Shown here piece by piece: positions 1 to 8,262 of a stretch of DNA of 64,000 nucleotides. Source of the DNA: Acidimicrobilacustris europaeus (GTDB lineage: Bacteria > Actinomycetota > Acidimicrobiia > Acidimicrobiales > Acidimicrobilacustridaceae). Below the pieces are notes generated by a model. It had not been told where the DNA came from. It saw only the letters and a program-made list of their open reading frames with translations, and did no database searches. The stretch is taken from NCBI GenBank assembly GCA_965194515.1, contig OZ239146.1, positions 1,116,001-1,180,000 on the forward strand, written 5' to 3'. The first letter of the stretch is position 1. Each line of letters begins with the position of its first letter. A program made the position numbers and the translations under genes.

Positions 1-766
1 GGTCGGCCGAAGGGTCATCGCCGGTTGTTGCGCCCGAAACCACCACGGCTCCACCGGGACGGACGGCACGAATCGAACTCGCCCATGTTGCACGTCCGAC
101 AGTTTCGATTACCGCGTCGACGCGTTCAGGGAGCCGTTCATCGGGAGCAAACGTTGCGTGTGCACCTAACTCGAGCGCACGCGTCCGCTTTGCATCGCTC
201 CGACTTGTCGCCCAGACCCGCAGCCCCGCAGCCCGAGCGAGTGCGATCGCAGCAGTCGAGACTCCCCCGCCTGCGCCTTGCACAAGCACTGTGTCTCCGG
301 GACGAAGCGCAGCACGAGTGAACAACATTCGGTATGCGGTCAACCACGATGTTGGTAGGCACGCAGCTTCTTCAAATGTGAGCGACGAAGGTTTAGGAAT
401 CAGATTGCGTCGCGGTACCGCGATCTTCTCGGCAAGCGTTCCCGGGAAACGCTCAGACAAAAGCGAACGACGTGGATCAAGCGTTTCGTCGCCGTCCCCT
501 GCGTCGGGATCTGCAATCACGGCGTGAACAATGACTTCATTTCCATCGGCGTCAACACCGGCACCATCACAACCGAGAATCATCGGAAGCTGCTCGGGCC
601 GGAGCCCAACACCCTTCAAACTCCAAATGTCGTGGTGATTCAACGCTGCAGCACGCAGCGTTACAAGCGCCCAACCTTCAGGGATTTCCGGGTCGGGCAC
701 TTCGCCGAGTGTGAGTCCTGAGAGTGGGTTCTCAGCATCGACAGATGTGGCGGTAACAGCGAACAT
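1..766 (-). CDS. MDR-superfamily zinc-type dehydrogenase / quinone oxidoreductase (3' part beyond window)
   Basis: Medium-chain dehydrogenase/reductase, probably NADPH-dependent reduction or oxidation of a small carbonyl or alcohol in the cytoplasm. The protein starts with ATG at 766, directly after the TAA of the upstream gene (767-769), and is still open at base 1, so only about 255 residues are visible. The N-terminal GroES-like half carries N-H-H-D-I-W at about residues 43-48. The Rossmann half has the nucleotide loop G-A-G-G-G-V-S at about 164-170. The four-cysteine structural zinc lobe of true alcohol dehydrogenases is absent, which favours the quinone-oxidoreductase or zinc-free branch. 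Substrate cannot be assigned. It is the last visible gene of a two-gene unit with the DUF4395-thioredoxin protein. Confidence 0.8.
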   Translation of the reverse strand, partial: MFAVTATSVDAENPLSGLTLGEVPDPEIPEGWALVTLRAAALNHHDIWSLKGVGLRPEQLPMILGCDGAGVDADGNEVIVHAVIADPDAGDGDETLDPRRSLLSERFPGTLAEKIAVPRRNLIPKPSSLTFEEAACLPTSWLTAYRMLFTRAALRPGDTVLVQGAGGGVSTAAIALARAAGLRVWATSRSDAKRTRALELGAHATFAPDERLPERVDAVIETVGRATWASSIRAVRPGGAVVVSGATTGDDPSAD

Positions 767-1561
767 TTAAACGACAGTAACTGACTCACGAGCGATCGCA
801 TCGAGTTCCGCTCGGACTGAATCAGCGCCAGCCAAACGAACAATCACTGTTCCGTTTACGTCGGCACGAACAACGGTTGGCGCCCTGCGTACTTTGTAAC
901 TGCTCGCAAGATCGAGATGTTCGGCGACATTCAAAACGAGGACGGAATCACTGGTCTGCTGTGCCGAGATCTGTTCAACAATGAGAGGGCAGACAGCGCA
1001 GAACTCAGTCGTGAAGACCAGCCACATTGGCTGCCCTGTCCGATAGTCAGCAGGAACAGTCGCCCATCCGCCCTTTCGTTCTGGACGTTGCGCATCGAAG
1101 AGTTCACTTTCCTCTCGTTCGATAGTGACGATCCGAACGCCTCCACGAAGACGAACGAGAAGCACATACATTTCGCAACCTACGCAGATGCCTGTTGTTG
1201 CTGCAGCAGCGGCAAGTGCAGCAACGATGAGCGCAAGGGTCCAACCGAGCGTCGACGCACCGAAAGAAAACGCGATGGTTGAAGCTCCGAGGAAGACCAC
1301 GCCGACCGCCGCGGCGAACCGGGGCGGACGAGGGTCCTCGAGTTCGTGGGGTGGCTTCAACCGCGGCCGAATCACGGCGCCGTAGACCCGCAACACCGGA
1401 CCCCACTTTGGGCCAAAGGCCGCGCCAAGAAACAAAACGAGGCCAAACACGGGAACAACCAACCACTGTCCAGCAAGGAAACCAAGAACAAGCGCCACAG
1501 CGAGCACTGCTTGATTTGTGCGTGGTCCGCGCGGATCAATGGGGGCTGGGGTTGTGGCCAT
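767..1561 (-). CDS. DUF4395 membrane protein fused to a thioredoxin-like domain
   Basis: A 264-residue integral membrane protein. Residues 1-140 look like DUF4395: two hydrophobic helices near 17-48, then two more near 83-122, closing on the pair C126-x-x-C129 (C-V-G-C-E-M-Y). Residues 175-264 look like a thioredoxin fold with C188-A-V-C191 as the likely redox pair and the conserved late proline in A-P-T-V-V. DUF4395 proteins are commonly encoded next to separate thioredoxin-like proteins in actinobacteria; here both are on one chain. Inference: membrane-linked disulfide exchange, with C126/C129 passing electrons to or from the C-A-V-C site. Starts at ATG 1561 and ends one codon before the next gene. 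Confidence 0.75.
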   Translation of the reverse strand: MATTPAPIDPRGPRTNQAVLAVALVLGFLAGQWLVVPVFGLVLFLGAAFGPKWGPVLRVYGAVIRPRLKPPHELEDPRPPRFAAAVGVVFLGASTIAFSFGASTLGWTLALIVAALAAAAATTGICVGCEMYVLLVRLRGGVRIVTIEREESELFDAQRPERKGGWATVPADYRTGQPMWLVFTTEFCAVCPLIVEQISAQQTSDSVLVLNVAEHLDLASSYKVRRAPTVVRADVNGTVIVRLAGADSVRAELDAIARESVTVV

Positions 1562-1603
1562 GAGGGCACCTTAATCCCGACCTATTCAATCAACAATAGG
1601 AAG

Positions 1604-2866
1604 TCAGGATTTCGGCACCCGGTCGAGGCGAGTCACCACTTCGACATGGTGAGTGTGCGGGAACATGTCGACCACGACTGCCTCGACGGGTTGGTATCCC
1701 TCGGATGCGAGCAGAGCGACGTCACGGCCGGCTGCGGCGGGATCGCAACTCACGAGGAGAAATCGATCGGCCTCGGCAGCAGCCAACACTTTCACGGCCT
1801 TCCGACCAAGACCAGCGCGAGATGGATCGGCGATCACGAGATCGGCCGAAGGGACACGGAAACGTTCAATTGAGGTGCCCACCACCCGTACATCGAGGTC
1901 GGCGAGGTTCACCTTTGCGTCGGCCACCGATGAGCGACCTCGCTCTGCGGCCACAGCACGCCAGCCCTCGCGCCCAGCGAGCAGGCTGCCGGCGAAGAGC
2001 CCAACGCCGCAATACGCGTCGATCAGCGTGGGTTGGTCAAGCGTGGAATCTTCGATGATGTCAGCAGCCATTTGCGCGACAACGCTGACCAAGGCCTCGG
2101 CCCCATCGGGACGAGTTTGGAAGAACGATTCCGCCGAGATGCGCCAAACACGCCCCGCAACTTCTTCGTGGATCCATGCTCGACGTCCAGCTTTGAGTTC
2201 GTCGACACCAATGACGAGGACATCGGAAGGAAGACGGACCCCAGACGCTGAAGGCGTAACAACAGCGATTCGCTCGCCTGTCGCAGTCCCGACGCGGAGG
2301 GTCACTTCCGTTGCGCTTCCAAAGTCGCCGTCGGCCAGGAGTTCCTCAAGTAGAGGATGCGCAACTGCGCATGAGGACAGCGTCAGCACGTCGTTACTCG
2401 ATCCCATACGAAGCCCGGCCCGGCCACCAACAACGGCGGCGCGCAGGGTCGTGCGAAATCCCCATGGATCCAGCGTCGCACCGACACGAACCTGAGGTTC
2501 TTTCCATCGGCCAAGTCGACGAAGTGCATCAGAAACGATGTCGACCTTCGCTACCAACTGAGCATCGTGGCGCAAATGGGCAAGATCACAGCCGCCGCAG
2601 CCTTCGATGACATGGGGACATTCGGGTTCAATCCGACCCAACGAAGGAGTAACGACCCTGATAATTCGTCCGTGTTCGCTCCCCCGCCGCTCGATGACTG
2701 AGACCTCGAGGCGCTCGCCAGGCAAGCCACCGTCGACAAGAACGACGCGGCCATCATCTCGCCGGGATAACCCCACGCCGCCAGCGACTAAACGCTCGAC
2801 GTCGACGACCACAGAACGATCGGACATTCGGTTGATGGGTCGATCAGAACCAGAAAGGTCGGTCAC
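1604..2866 (-). CDS. Class I SAM-dependent RNA m5U methyltransferase, TrmA/RlmD family
   Basis: A 420-residue cytoplasmic RNA methyltransferase, expected to make 5-methyluridine in tRNA or 23S rRNA. An N-terminal TRAM-like OB segment (about residues 17-75) is followed by cysteines C83, C90 and C93 in a C-x6-C-G-G-C arrangement, with a later Cys near 167. This is the [4Fe-4S] pattern of RlmD-type enzymes. The SAM motif is Y-C-G-V-G-L-F-A-G. The catalytic loop reads S-C-D-P-A-x3-R-D, where the Cys is the expected nucleophile. ATG 2866 gives the full length; an internal Met at residue 14 is an alternative start. It is divergent from rpe with about 56 bp between the starts. Actinobacterial homologues are usually annotated only to family, so no symbol is given. 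Confidence 0.88.
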   Translation of the reverse strand: MTDLSGSDRPINRMSDRSVVVDVERLVAGGVGLSRRDDGRVVLVDGGLPGERLEVSVIERRGSEHGRIIRVVTPSLGRIEPECPHVIEGCGGCDLAHLRHDAQLVAKVDIVSDALRRLGRWKEPQVRVGATLDPWGFRTTLRAAVVGGRAGLRMGSSNDVLTLSSCAVAHPLLEELLADGDFGSATEVTLRVGTATGERIAVVTPSASGVRLPSDVLVIGVDELKAGRRAWIHEEVAGRVWRISAESFFQTRPDGAEALVSVVAQMAADIIEDSTLDQPTLIDAYCGVGLFAGSLLAGREGWRAVAAERGRSSVADAKVNLADLDVRVVGTSIERFRVPSADLVIADPSRAGLGRKAVKVLAAAEADRFLLVSCDPAAAGRDVALLASEGYQPVEAVVVDMFPHTHHVEVVTRLDRVPKS

Positions 2867-2922
2867 CTATGCAGCGTAGGCGGGTATCGTCGCCCTAACG
2901 ATCAACTCGAAGAAAGTTCGCC

Positions 2923-3615
2923 ATGTCGACTCCTTCAACACCACGGCCCATCGAAATCTCACCATCGGTGCTCACCGCCGACTACTCACGCCTCGGTGAG
3001 GTATGTGTCGAACTCGAGAAGGCCGGAGCCGACCTCATCCACTGGGATGTCATGGACGGCAACTTCGTTCCCAATTTGTCATTCGGCGCAGAAGTCATCG
3101 CATCGATTCGTCCCCTACTGACGATCCCGTTCGAAGCGCATCTCATGGTCACCGAACCGACGTGGATTCTCGATGCCATGGTCGATGCTGGCTGCAGCAC
3201 AGTCATGGTGCACCAAGAAGCATGTCTGCATCTCCACCGCACACTTGGTCGCATCCGCGAACTCGGTGCCACTCCAGCCGTTGTCATCAACCCCGCCACC
3301 CCACTCGAGTCGATCATCGAAGTTCTTGACCTTGTCGGTCTTGTGCTTGTGATGTCGGTGAATCCGGGTTTCGGCGGACAGTCGTACATCGCGTCGGTTG
3401 AATCCAAGATGCGTCGTCTTCGCGAGATCATTACTGAACGAGGGCTCGACATCGGTGTTGAGATCGATGGCGGCATCGCCCCGTCGACCATTGCGGCGGC
3501 CGCTTCTGCTGGCGCCAATCGTTTCGTCGTTGGCAGTGCAATGTTCCGAGACCCCCAAGGTTTTGAACACGCCACAGCGGAACTCCGCTCGCTCGCTTCC
3601 GCTGCGACCATCTGA
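2923..3615 (+). CDS. rpe: Ribulose-phosphate 3-epimerase
   Basis: Interconverts ribulose 5-phosphate and xylulose 5-phosphate in the pentose phosphate pathway; cytoplasmic TIM barrel. The 230-residue protein is the usual length. Visible family signatures are S-P-S-V-L-x-A-D near the N-terminus, H-W-D-V-M-D-G-N-F-V-P-N (metal-binding His and Asp), H-L-M-V, M-S-V-N-P-G-F-G-G-Q, and the phosphate-binding E-I-D-G-G-I plus V-V-G-S-A near the C-terminus. The start is ATG 2923. An anchored protein gene begins 4 bp after the stop, so the two may share a transcript, although no functional link is evident. Confidence 0.97.
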   Translation: MSTPSTPRPIEISPSVLTADYSRLGEVCVELEKAGADLIHWDVMDGNFVPNLSFGAEVIASIRPLLTIPFEAHLMVTEPTWILDAMVDAGCSTVMVHQEACLHLHRTLGRIRELGATPAVVINPATPLESIIEVLDLVGLVLVMSVNPGFGGQSYIASVESKMRRLREIITERGLDIGVEIDGGIAPSTIAAAASAGANRFVVGSAMFRDPQGFEHATAELRSLASAATI

Positions 3616-3619
3616 ATCG

Positions 3620-4099
3620 ATGCCTTCGCCTCGGCCCCGTCCTCGAGCGGTGCTTGTCATCATTGCGCTTGTTGTCCTCGCTGTTGCGGGCGCAGGTGTA
3701 TGGCTGGTGTTTGAGAAACCGCAGACTCGTTCCGTCGAGAAGTTGTGCACGCAACTCGGCGCGGTGACATCCCTCTCAAGTTCCCTTGTGACACTCGACC
3801 CAACGACGCTGGGGCCGCAGGTTGCCGAACTCAAACGCGCAACCTCGGTAGCCCCATCAGATATCCAAGCCCAGCTGACGGTCTTGGCTTCATTCGTCGC
3901 AGAACTTGCCGATGCAGTCCAAGCATCGCCCATTGACAAAAAGGCAGCTCTCGTTGCAGCACTCGCAGAACGGCAAGAGCTCGTCGACGAGGTGACGACT
4001 GCAGGACAAGCAGTCGAAGATTGGGCGATAACGAACTGTGGCGTTCCGTTGCGAACGACGACAACGCAAAGAACCTCCACCACAACGACTCGCAGATAG
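3620..4099 (+). CDS. Membrane-anchored protein with Thr-rich C-terminus, unknown function
   Basis: A 159-residue protein not recognised as a known family. A basic N-terminus (several Pro-Arg pairs) precedes one hydrophobic helix at about residues 10-28, giving a signal anchor with the rest outside the membrane. The exported part has two cysteines (about 43 and 140) that could form a disulfide. It is predicted mainly helical and Ala/Leu/Val rich, and ends in a Thr/Arg low-complexity tail. ATG 3620 lies 4 bp after the rpe stop. The reading frame is open further upstream inside rpe, but that part is shadow sequence. It is convergent with clpP. Confidence 0.7.
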   Translation: MPSPRPRPRAVLVIIALVVLAVAGAGVWLVFEKPQTRSVEKLCTQLGAVTSLSSSLVTLDPTTLGPQVAELKRATSVAPSDIQAQLTVLASFVAELADAVQASPIDKKAALVAALAERQELVDEVTTAGQAVEDWAITNCGVPLRTTTTQRTSTTTTRR

Positions 4100-4137
4100 C
4101 TCGTCTGGTTGGTGGCGTTGGTTCGATCAGAATTGCT

Positions 4138-4740
4138 TTAGAGCAGTTCTCCGCGCTTCACGATGACGTTGTCGACGATGCCGTAGGCCTTCGCCTGCTC
4201 TGCGGTGAACCAACGGTCGCGCTCTGAGTCGACTTCAATCTGATCGACGCCTTGGCCAGTGTGGAACGAGATTCGCTCGGCCATGAGGCGCTTGATATAG
4301 GCCATCTGTTCCGCCTGAATGGCGATGTCAGAAGCTTGGCCCTGAACGCCACCAAGAGGCTGATGCATCATGATGCGGGCGTGCGGAAGCGTGTGGCGCT
4401 TGCCAGCGGCTCCGGCGCACAACAGGAATTGACCCATCGATGCAGCGAGTCCCATGCAAATGGTTCCGACATCGGGGGTAATGAACTGCATCGTGTCGTA
4501 GATGGCCATACCGGCGGTGATTGAACCGCCTGGTGAATTGATGTACAGCCAGATGTCCTTACCCGGATCTTCACCCTCGAGGTAGAGCAACTGCGCCACG
4601 ATCTGGTTGGCCACGGCGTCGTTGACATCGCTTCCGAGGACCACAATGCGGTCCTTGAGGAGCATGCGGAAGATGTCTGCTCCCGGCTCTGCGATGGAGG
4701 CGGCCATAGCCACCTGCGGTGCGATCGGGGGATTCGACAT
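4138..4740 (-). CDS. clpP: ATP-dependent Clp protease proteolytic subunit ClpP
   Basis: Serine peptidase that forms the tetradecameric chamber used by ClpX or ClpC ATPases. The chosen ATG at 4740 gives 200 residues and is preceded by a strong GGAAGGAG ribosome-binding site; an in-frame extension to 4869 exists but lacks family similarity. The catalytic triad is visible: S101 in G-L-A-A-S-M-G-Q, H126 in I-M-M-H-Q-P and D175 in E-R-D-R-W-F. I-N-S-P-G-G-S is the substrate-binding strand. Actinobacteria usually carry two clpP genes side by side; only one is here, 94 bp after a CPBP protease gene and without clpX. Confidence 0.96.
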   Translation of the reverse strand: MSNPPIAPQVAMAASIAEPGADIFRMLLKDRIVVLGSDVNDAVANQIVAQLLYLEGEDPGKDIWLYINSPGGSITAGMAIYDTMQFITPDVGTICMGLAASMGQFLLCAGAAGKRHTLPHARIMMHQPLGGVQGQASDIAIQAEQMAYIKRLMAERISFHTGQGVDQIEVDSERDRWFTAEQAKAYGIVDNVIVKRGELL

Positions 4741-4834
4741 CGGGCTCCTTCCAACGGACTGGGATCGGCTACGAAGAACCGACTTGGGCAGGCTACAGCG
4801 CCAACTGCCATCTCCGACGCGCTCAGAACCCGGA

Positions 4835-5635
4835 TTAGAGATAGAGCGCCCCGAGTACCCCGACAGCATTTACGCACATGTGGGCGATGATCGATGGACC
4901 CAACCGACCATTGGCACGAATCACGAGGAGGGCGAAGACGGCGCCATAGGTGGCGGTAACGCCAACGATGAAAGCAGCCTGACCCCACGTGTCGCCTTGG
5001 GCATGGAACAACCCGAAGACCAGAGACGAGATGATCACGGCGGTCACCAGATTCCAGCGGCGACCCAGCGAGCGAAGGAACAGGCCCCGGAAAAACAACT
5101 CCTCGACGACCGGCGTGCAGATTGCAACGAGGAAGAAAATGACGAACGCCGTCAGCGCACTTGGTTTCGTCGGAAGGAACTCCGTATTCGACGGGGATGG
5201 ATCACTGGAAATCAACACCCAAACAATTCCGCCAAGTGTTGAAAGTACAAGCGCAACGAATCCCCCGAGTAGACCCCACGCGAGATCAATCGGCCGGACA
5301 TCAAGGCCAAAGTCCAACCGAAGACTGCGCTGACCCTTCCAATAGGTTGCAACAACAGGCCAGCCAAGGAACCCCGGCCAACCACACACCATGCTGATCG
5401 TGAGTGCCCCGAGACTCAGTTCCGTGAGTGACGTGTCCGAGCCGTCGCCGGTTGTGAGTATGACGATCGATGCAACGATTCCGCCGACGATCCAAAGAGC
5501 GAGACCAATAAGGACATCTCCAAGCCCCCAACGAATGACCGAACCTTGCGGAGCGATAGAGGTCGGTGGCGGCGGTGGTGGCGTCGTTGGCGGCTGCGCG
5601 TGCGGCGGCAGCGGAGGTTCGGATGGGTAGGTCAT
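4835..5635 (-). CDS. CPBP-family intramembrane metalloprotease (CAAX protease/Abi-like)
   Basis: A 266-residue membrane protein with a proline-rich cytoplasmic N-terminus (about 30 residues) and around seven or eight hydrophobic helices. The three CPBP motifs are present: E-E-x3-R in V-V-E-E-L-F-F-R-G, F-x3-H in F-G-L-F-H-A, and H-x3-N in H-M-C-V-N-A near the C-terminus. The first Glu pair and the two His are the expected metal and catalytic residues of the Rce1-like fold. Its ATG (5635) overlaps the end of rdgB by 4 bp, suggesting translational coupling at the end of the rph-rdgB series. The substrate is unknown. Confidence 0.88.
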   Translation of the reverse strand: MTYPSEPPLPPHAQPPTTPPPPPPTSIAPQGSVIRWGLGDVLIGLALWIVGGIVASIVILTTGDGSDTSLTELSLGALTISMVCGWPGFLGWPVVATYWKGQRSLRLDFGLDVRPIDLAWGLLGGFVALVLSTLGGIVWVLISSDPSPSNTEFLPTKPSALTAFVIFFLVAICTPVVEELFFRGLFLRSLGRRWNLVTAVIISSLVFGLFHAQGDTWGQAAFIVGVTATYGAVFALLVIRANGRLGPSIIAHMCVNAVGVLGALYL

Positions 5636-6228
5636 GACAATTTCAGCGCCAATGCACGCAGTGCCCGACCCCGATGACTGATCGCATGCTTTTCGGAGGA
5701 GTTCATTTCAGCGAATGTTCGACCATCGCCATCGTCAGGAACGAATACGGGGTCGTATCCGAATCCCCCGTCGCCTCTGTTTTCAGAAGCGATGACACCG
5801 CAAACAACTCCTTCTGCGATGGTTTCGGAACCATCGGGCCAACTCACCAGAACCACCGTACGGAACCGTGCACGTCGTTCTTGCGGCGTTGTCGCTCCTG
5901 CGAGCTCAAGTTCCCTGAGGAGCTTTGCGATATTCGCAACGGAATCACTCGGCTCACCGGCATAGCGCGCCGATCGAACCCCTGGTGCACCGTCGAGGGC
6001 GTCGACTTCAAGACCCGTATCGTCCGCGAGCGACGCGCTGCCGGTCGCATTCGCGATCGCGACGGCTTTGAGGCGCGCGTTCCCTTCGAGCGTTTCGGCG
6101 TTCTCCTCAACATCAGGAACTGTGTCTGGCCGCGGTTCAAGAACGACGCCGCACGAAGCGAGGATCTCTTCGATCTCGCTCACTTTGTCGGGATTCGCGC
6201 TCGCACAAACGAGGCGCCGACCGCCCAC
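5632..6228 (-). CDS. rdgB: XTP/dITP diphosphatase (RdgB/HAM1)
   Basis: House-cleaning pyrophosphatase that hydrolyses dITP, XTP and ITP to monophosphates and so keeps deaminated purines out of DNA. The 198-residue length is typical. The substrate motif S-A-N-P-D-K is at residues 10-15, followed by L-A-D-D-T-G-L-E-V-D-A-L, G-P-x-x-S-A-R-Y-A-G type G-V-R-S-A-R-Y-A-G, F-G-Y-D-P-V-F and the closing S-H-R-G-R-A. A GTG start at 6228 is 5 bp after the rph stop. The rph-rdgB order is conserved in mycobacteria. Confidence 0.95.
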   Translation of the reverse strand: MGGRRLVCASANPDKVSEIEEILASCGVVLEPRPDTVPDVEENAETLEGNARLKAVAIANATGSASLADDTGLEVDALDGAPGVRSARYAGEPSDSVANIAKLLRELELAGATTPQERRARFRTVVLVSWPDGSETIAEGVVCGVIASENRGDGGFGYDPVFVPDDGDGRTFAEMNSSEKHAISHRGRALRALALKLS

Positions 6229-6233
6229 AGTGC

Positions 6234-6968
6234 TCAGTCCCGACGAGGCGGCGGGTCGGAGAGGAGCAGTTTCTGCATGGTGAACAGTTCGCGGATGCCG
6301 CCTTCGGCAAGTCCGAGGAGTTCATCAAGCTCACCACGACTAAAACTCATGCCCTCTGCTGTTCCCTGAACTTCGAGGAACCGGCCGCTCTCTGTCATCA
6401 CAACATTCATGTCAACTTCGGCTGCAGAGTCTTCGACGTAGGGAAGGTCAAGCAACGGCGTTCCATCGACGATTCCCACAGAGATCGCGGCACACGCTTC
6501 GGTGAGCGGATGCTTCGAGATGTTCCCGGCTTGGACAGCGCGAGTGAGTGCGTCGTGCAACGCCACGTAAGCGCCTGTGATCGAAGCCGTACGAGTTCCG
6601 CCATCGGCCTGAAGCACATCGCAGTCGACAACAACCTGACGCTCACCGAGCGCTTCCATATCGCAGATACCGCGCAAGGAACGTCCGATAAGTCGCTGGA
6701 TCTCGTGGGTTCGACCCGAAGGTGATCCCTTACTTACCTCGCGACGAATGCGCTCAGGGGAAGCACCGGGCAACATTGAGTATTCGGCGGTAACCCATCC
6801 CTTGCCAGAGCCCTTCATCCAACGGGGAACGCTTTCGTCGATCGAAGCGGTGCAGAGCACAATCGTGCGGCCGAAACGAATCAGGGCCGAACCGGTGGCA
6901 GCGTCGGTGAAGTCGCGCTCTATCGAAACATCGCGAAGTTCATCTGGTCGTCGTCCGTCTGGTCTCAC
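6234..6968 (-). CDS. rph: Ribonuclease PH
   Basis: Phosphorolytic 3'-5' exoribonuclease that trims tRNA 3' ends. The GTG start at 6968 is chosen because it overlaps the TGA of the preceding gene (GTGA, 4 bp), has AGAGG upstream and gives the canonical N-terminus R-P-D-G-R-x-P-D-E-L-R. The protein is then 244 residues, the normal size. Family blocks seen are G-x-T-x-V-L-C-T-A-S, G-W-V-T-A-E-Y-S-M-L-P-G-A, R-x-H-E-I-Q-R-L-I-G-R-S-L-R and C-D-V-L-Q-A-D-G-G-T-R-T-A-S-I-T-G, which carries the phosphate site. It is coupled to the Rv1339-like gene upstream and to rdgB downstream. Confidence 0.96.
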   Translation of the reverse strand: MRPDGRRPDELRDVSIERDFTDAATGSALIRFGRTIVLCTASIDESVPRWMKGSGKGWVTAEYSMLPGASPERIRREVSKGSPSGRTHEIQRLIGRSLRGICDMEALGERQVVVDCDVLQADGGTRTASITGAYVALHDALTRAVQAGNISKHPLTEACAAISVGIVDGTPLLDLPYVEDSAAEVDMNVVMTESGRFLEVQGTAEGMSFSRGELDELLGLAEGGIRELFTMQKLLLSDPPPRRD

Positions 6969-7702
6969 AGTTGGTACCTCTCGTGGGGGGATGCGAGTGC
7001 AACTGGAGCACCGTAGGCCGATTCTCCGTTCCGGGAGTGCACCGATAGATCCGAATCGGGCCAAAAGTGCGTCAGTACACAGCGCTTTGCTCCGGCAGCG
7101 CGCGACATTTCACCAGCAGCACGCGCCGAAAGGTGCTTCATTCCTTCTGCCTCTTCGTCGGTCCCGTAGGTGGACTCGACCAATGCGAGGTCCACGCCGC
7201 GTCCCAAATTCTCGATACTCCATTCGGGGCCAGTGTCAGCGGAATAGACCATCGAACCTCCGCTCGTCGATTCGATCCGCATGGCGTGAGTCTCTACGTA
7301 ATGATCGGTTCGTTCGAGTCGGAACCGCAGTGAACCTATTGCGAACTCGTCTCCGTCACCTGTGACGTTCCATTCGAAGGTTGGCTCAAGATTTCCGGGG
7401 AGAAGCGACGCGATCGAGCGCGTTTCGGCAGTCCCCCACACCGGAAGCCCTTCACGTTCATACCGATACCGAGATGCCACGTGCAGACCAGCGAGATCAC
7501 TCCAGTGATCTGCATGGGAATGGGACAAGACAACGGCAGTCACATCGCAAAGCGCGATATGACGCTGAAGCGAACTCAGACAGCCTGGACCCAGATCAAC
7601 CAAAACATTCGAAGTGCCGTCCTGTATGAGGTAACCGCTACAGGGGCAGTCCTGACCCGGGTAACTCCCTGAGCATCCGAGAACCGTGACGAGCATCTTC
7701 AA
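6965..7702 (-). CDS. Metallo-beta-lactamase-fold hydrolase, Rv1339-like (probable cyclic nucleotide phosphodiesterase)
   Basis: A 245-residue MBL-fold hydrolase. The metal motif H-S-H-A-D-H is at about residues 61-66, with a later Asp in S-A-D-T-G-P and His in L-T-H-F-W-P as further ligands. The G-C-S-G-S-Y-P N-terminus is typical of the RNase Z/phosphodiesterase branch. In Mycobacterium tuberculosis the gene in the same place, between murI and rph, is Rv1339, described as an atypical cAMP phosphodiesterase. Assigning that activity here is inference from similarity and gene order. ATG start at 7702; GTGA overlap with rph. It is divergent from the Rrf2-type regulator. Confidence 0.85.
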   Translation of the reverse strand: MKMLVTVLGCSGSYPGQDCPCSGYLIQDGTSNVLVDLGPGCLSSLQRHIALCDVTAVVLSHSHADHWSDLAGLHVASRYRYEREGLPVWGTAETRSIASLLPGNLEPTFEWNVTGDGDEFAIGSLRFRLERTDHYVETHAMRIESTSGGSMVYSADTGPEWSIENLGRGVDLALVESTYGTDEEAEGMKHLSARAAGEMSRAAGAKRCVLTHFWPDSDLSVHSRNGESAYGAPVALASPHERYQL

Positions 7703-7776
7703 ACGCTAGCGGGACTCTGCTTTCAACATGCAGAGCGAACAACACCGGCTCTCCCGTTCCATGCGAGAATGTGTTT

Positions 7777-8241
7777 ATGCGCATTCCTGCGAGCGTCGAC
7801 TACGCGATCCGAGCCATGGCCGAGTTGGCCAGCAGAGGCGAGGGTCCTGTCACAGCCGAGGAGCTTGCTGTCGCTCAGGGAATTCCGCTCAAATTTCTCA
7901 GAGGGATCATGACTGAGCTCAAGCGGTCTCGGTTGGTGAGCAGCCAACGAGGTCCCGAAGGCGGCTTTGTCCTCACTCGCCCTGCGAACGAGATTTCATT
8001 AGCGGACATCTTCCGAGCAATCGATGGACCACTCGCCACTGTGCGCGATCAAAGCCTCAGCTCAATGACCCACACCGGTGCCGCCGCCGAACTACCCACC
8101 GTTTGGATGGCCGTACGTGCAAGCCTTCGGCGAGTGCTTGAAGTTGTCACCATTGCCGATCTCGCCGACGGGTCTCTCCCCGGTCCGATTGCCGACCTAG
8201 CGTCGGAGTATCGGACCGAGACTGAATCGCGTCACACGTAA
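7777..8241 (+). CDS. Rrf2-family transcriptional regulator without cysteine ligands (CymR-like type)
   Basis: A winged-helix DNA-binding protein of about 154 residues. The start M-R-I-P-A-S-V-D-Y-A-I-R-A is typical of Rrf2 proteins; an ATG two codons upstream (7771) is possible. The helix-turn-helix covers about residues 25-60, with the wing in G-P-E-G-G-F-V-L. IscR and NsrR hold an Fe-S cluster with three Cys; this protein contains no Cys at all, so it cannot bind a cluster that way. Its convergent neighbour is cysNC with cysD behind it. Mycobacteria keep an Rrf2 gene beside cysDN (Rv1287), so control of sulfate assimilation is a reasonable inference, in the manner of cysteine-free CymR. Confidence 0.85.
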   Translation: MRIPASVDYAIRAMAELASRGEGPVTAEELAVAQGIPLKFLRGIMTELKRSRLVSSQRGPEGGFVLTRPANEISLADIFRAIDGPLATVRDQSLSSMTHTGAAAELPTVWMAVRASLRRVLEVVTIADLADGSLPGPIADLASEYRTETESRHT

Positions 8242-8262
8242 CGGTTCTCGACTCACTGAGTC

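Noticed and set aside
1653..2495. A 280-residue open frame on the plus strand opposite the RNA methyltransferase gene
   Set aside because: Ser/Arg/Thr-rich composition typical of antisense frames in high-GC DNA; the opposite frame has clear motifs.
3115..4083. A 322-residue open frame on the minus strand opposite rpe and the anchored protein
   Set aside because: No family signature, and it covers the complement of the well-conserved rpe gene.
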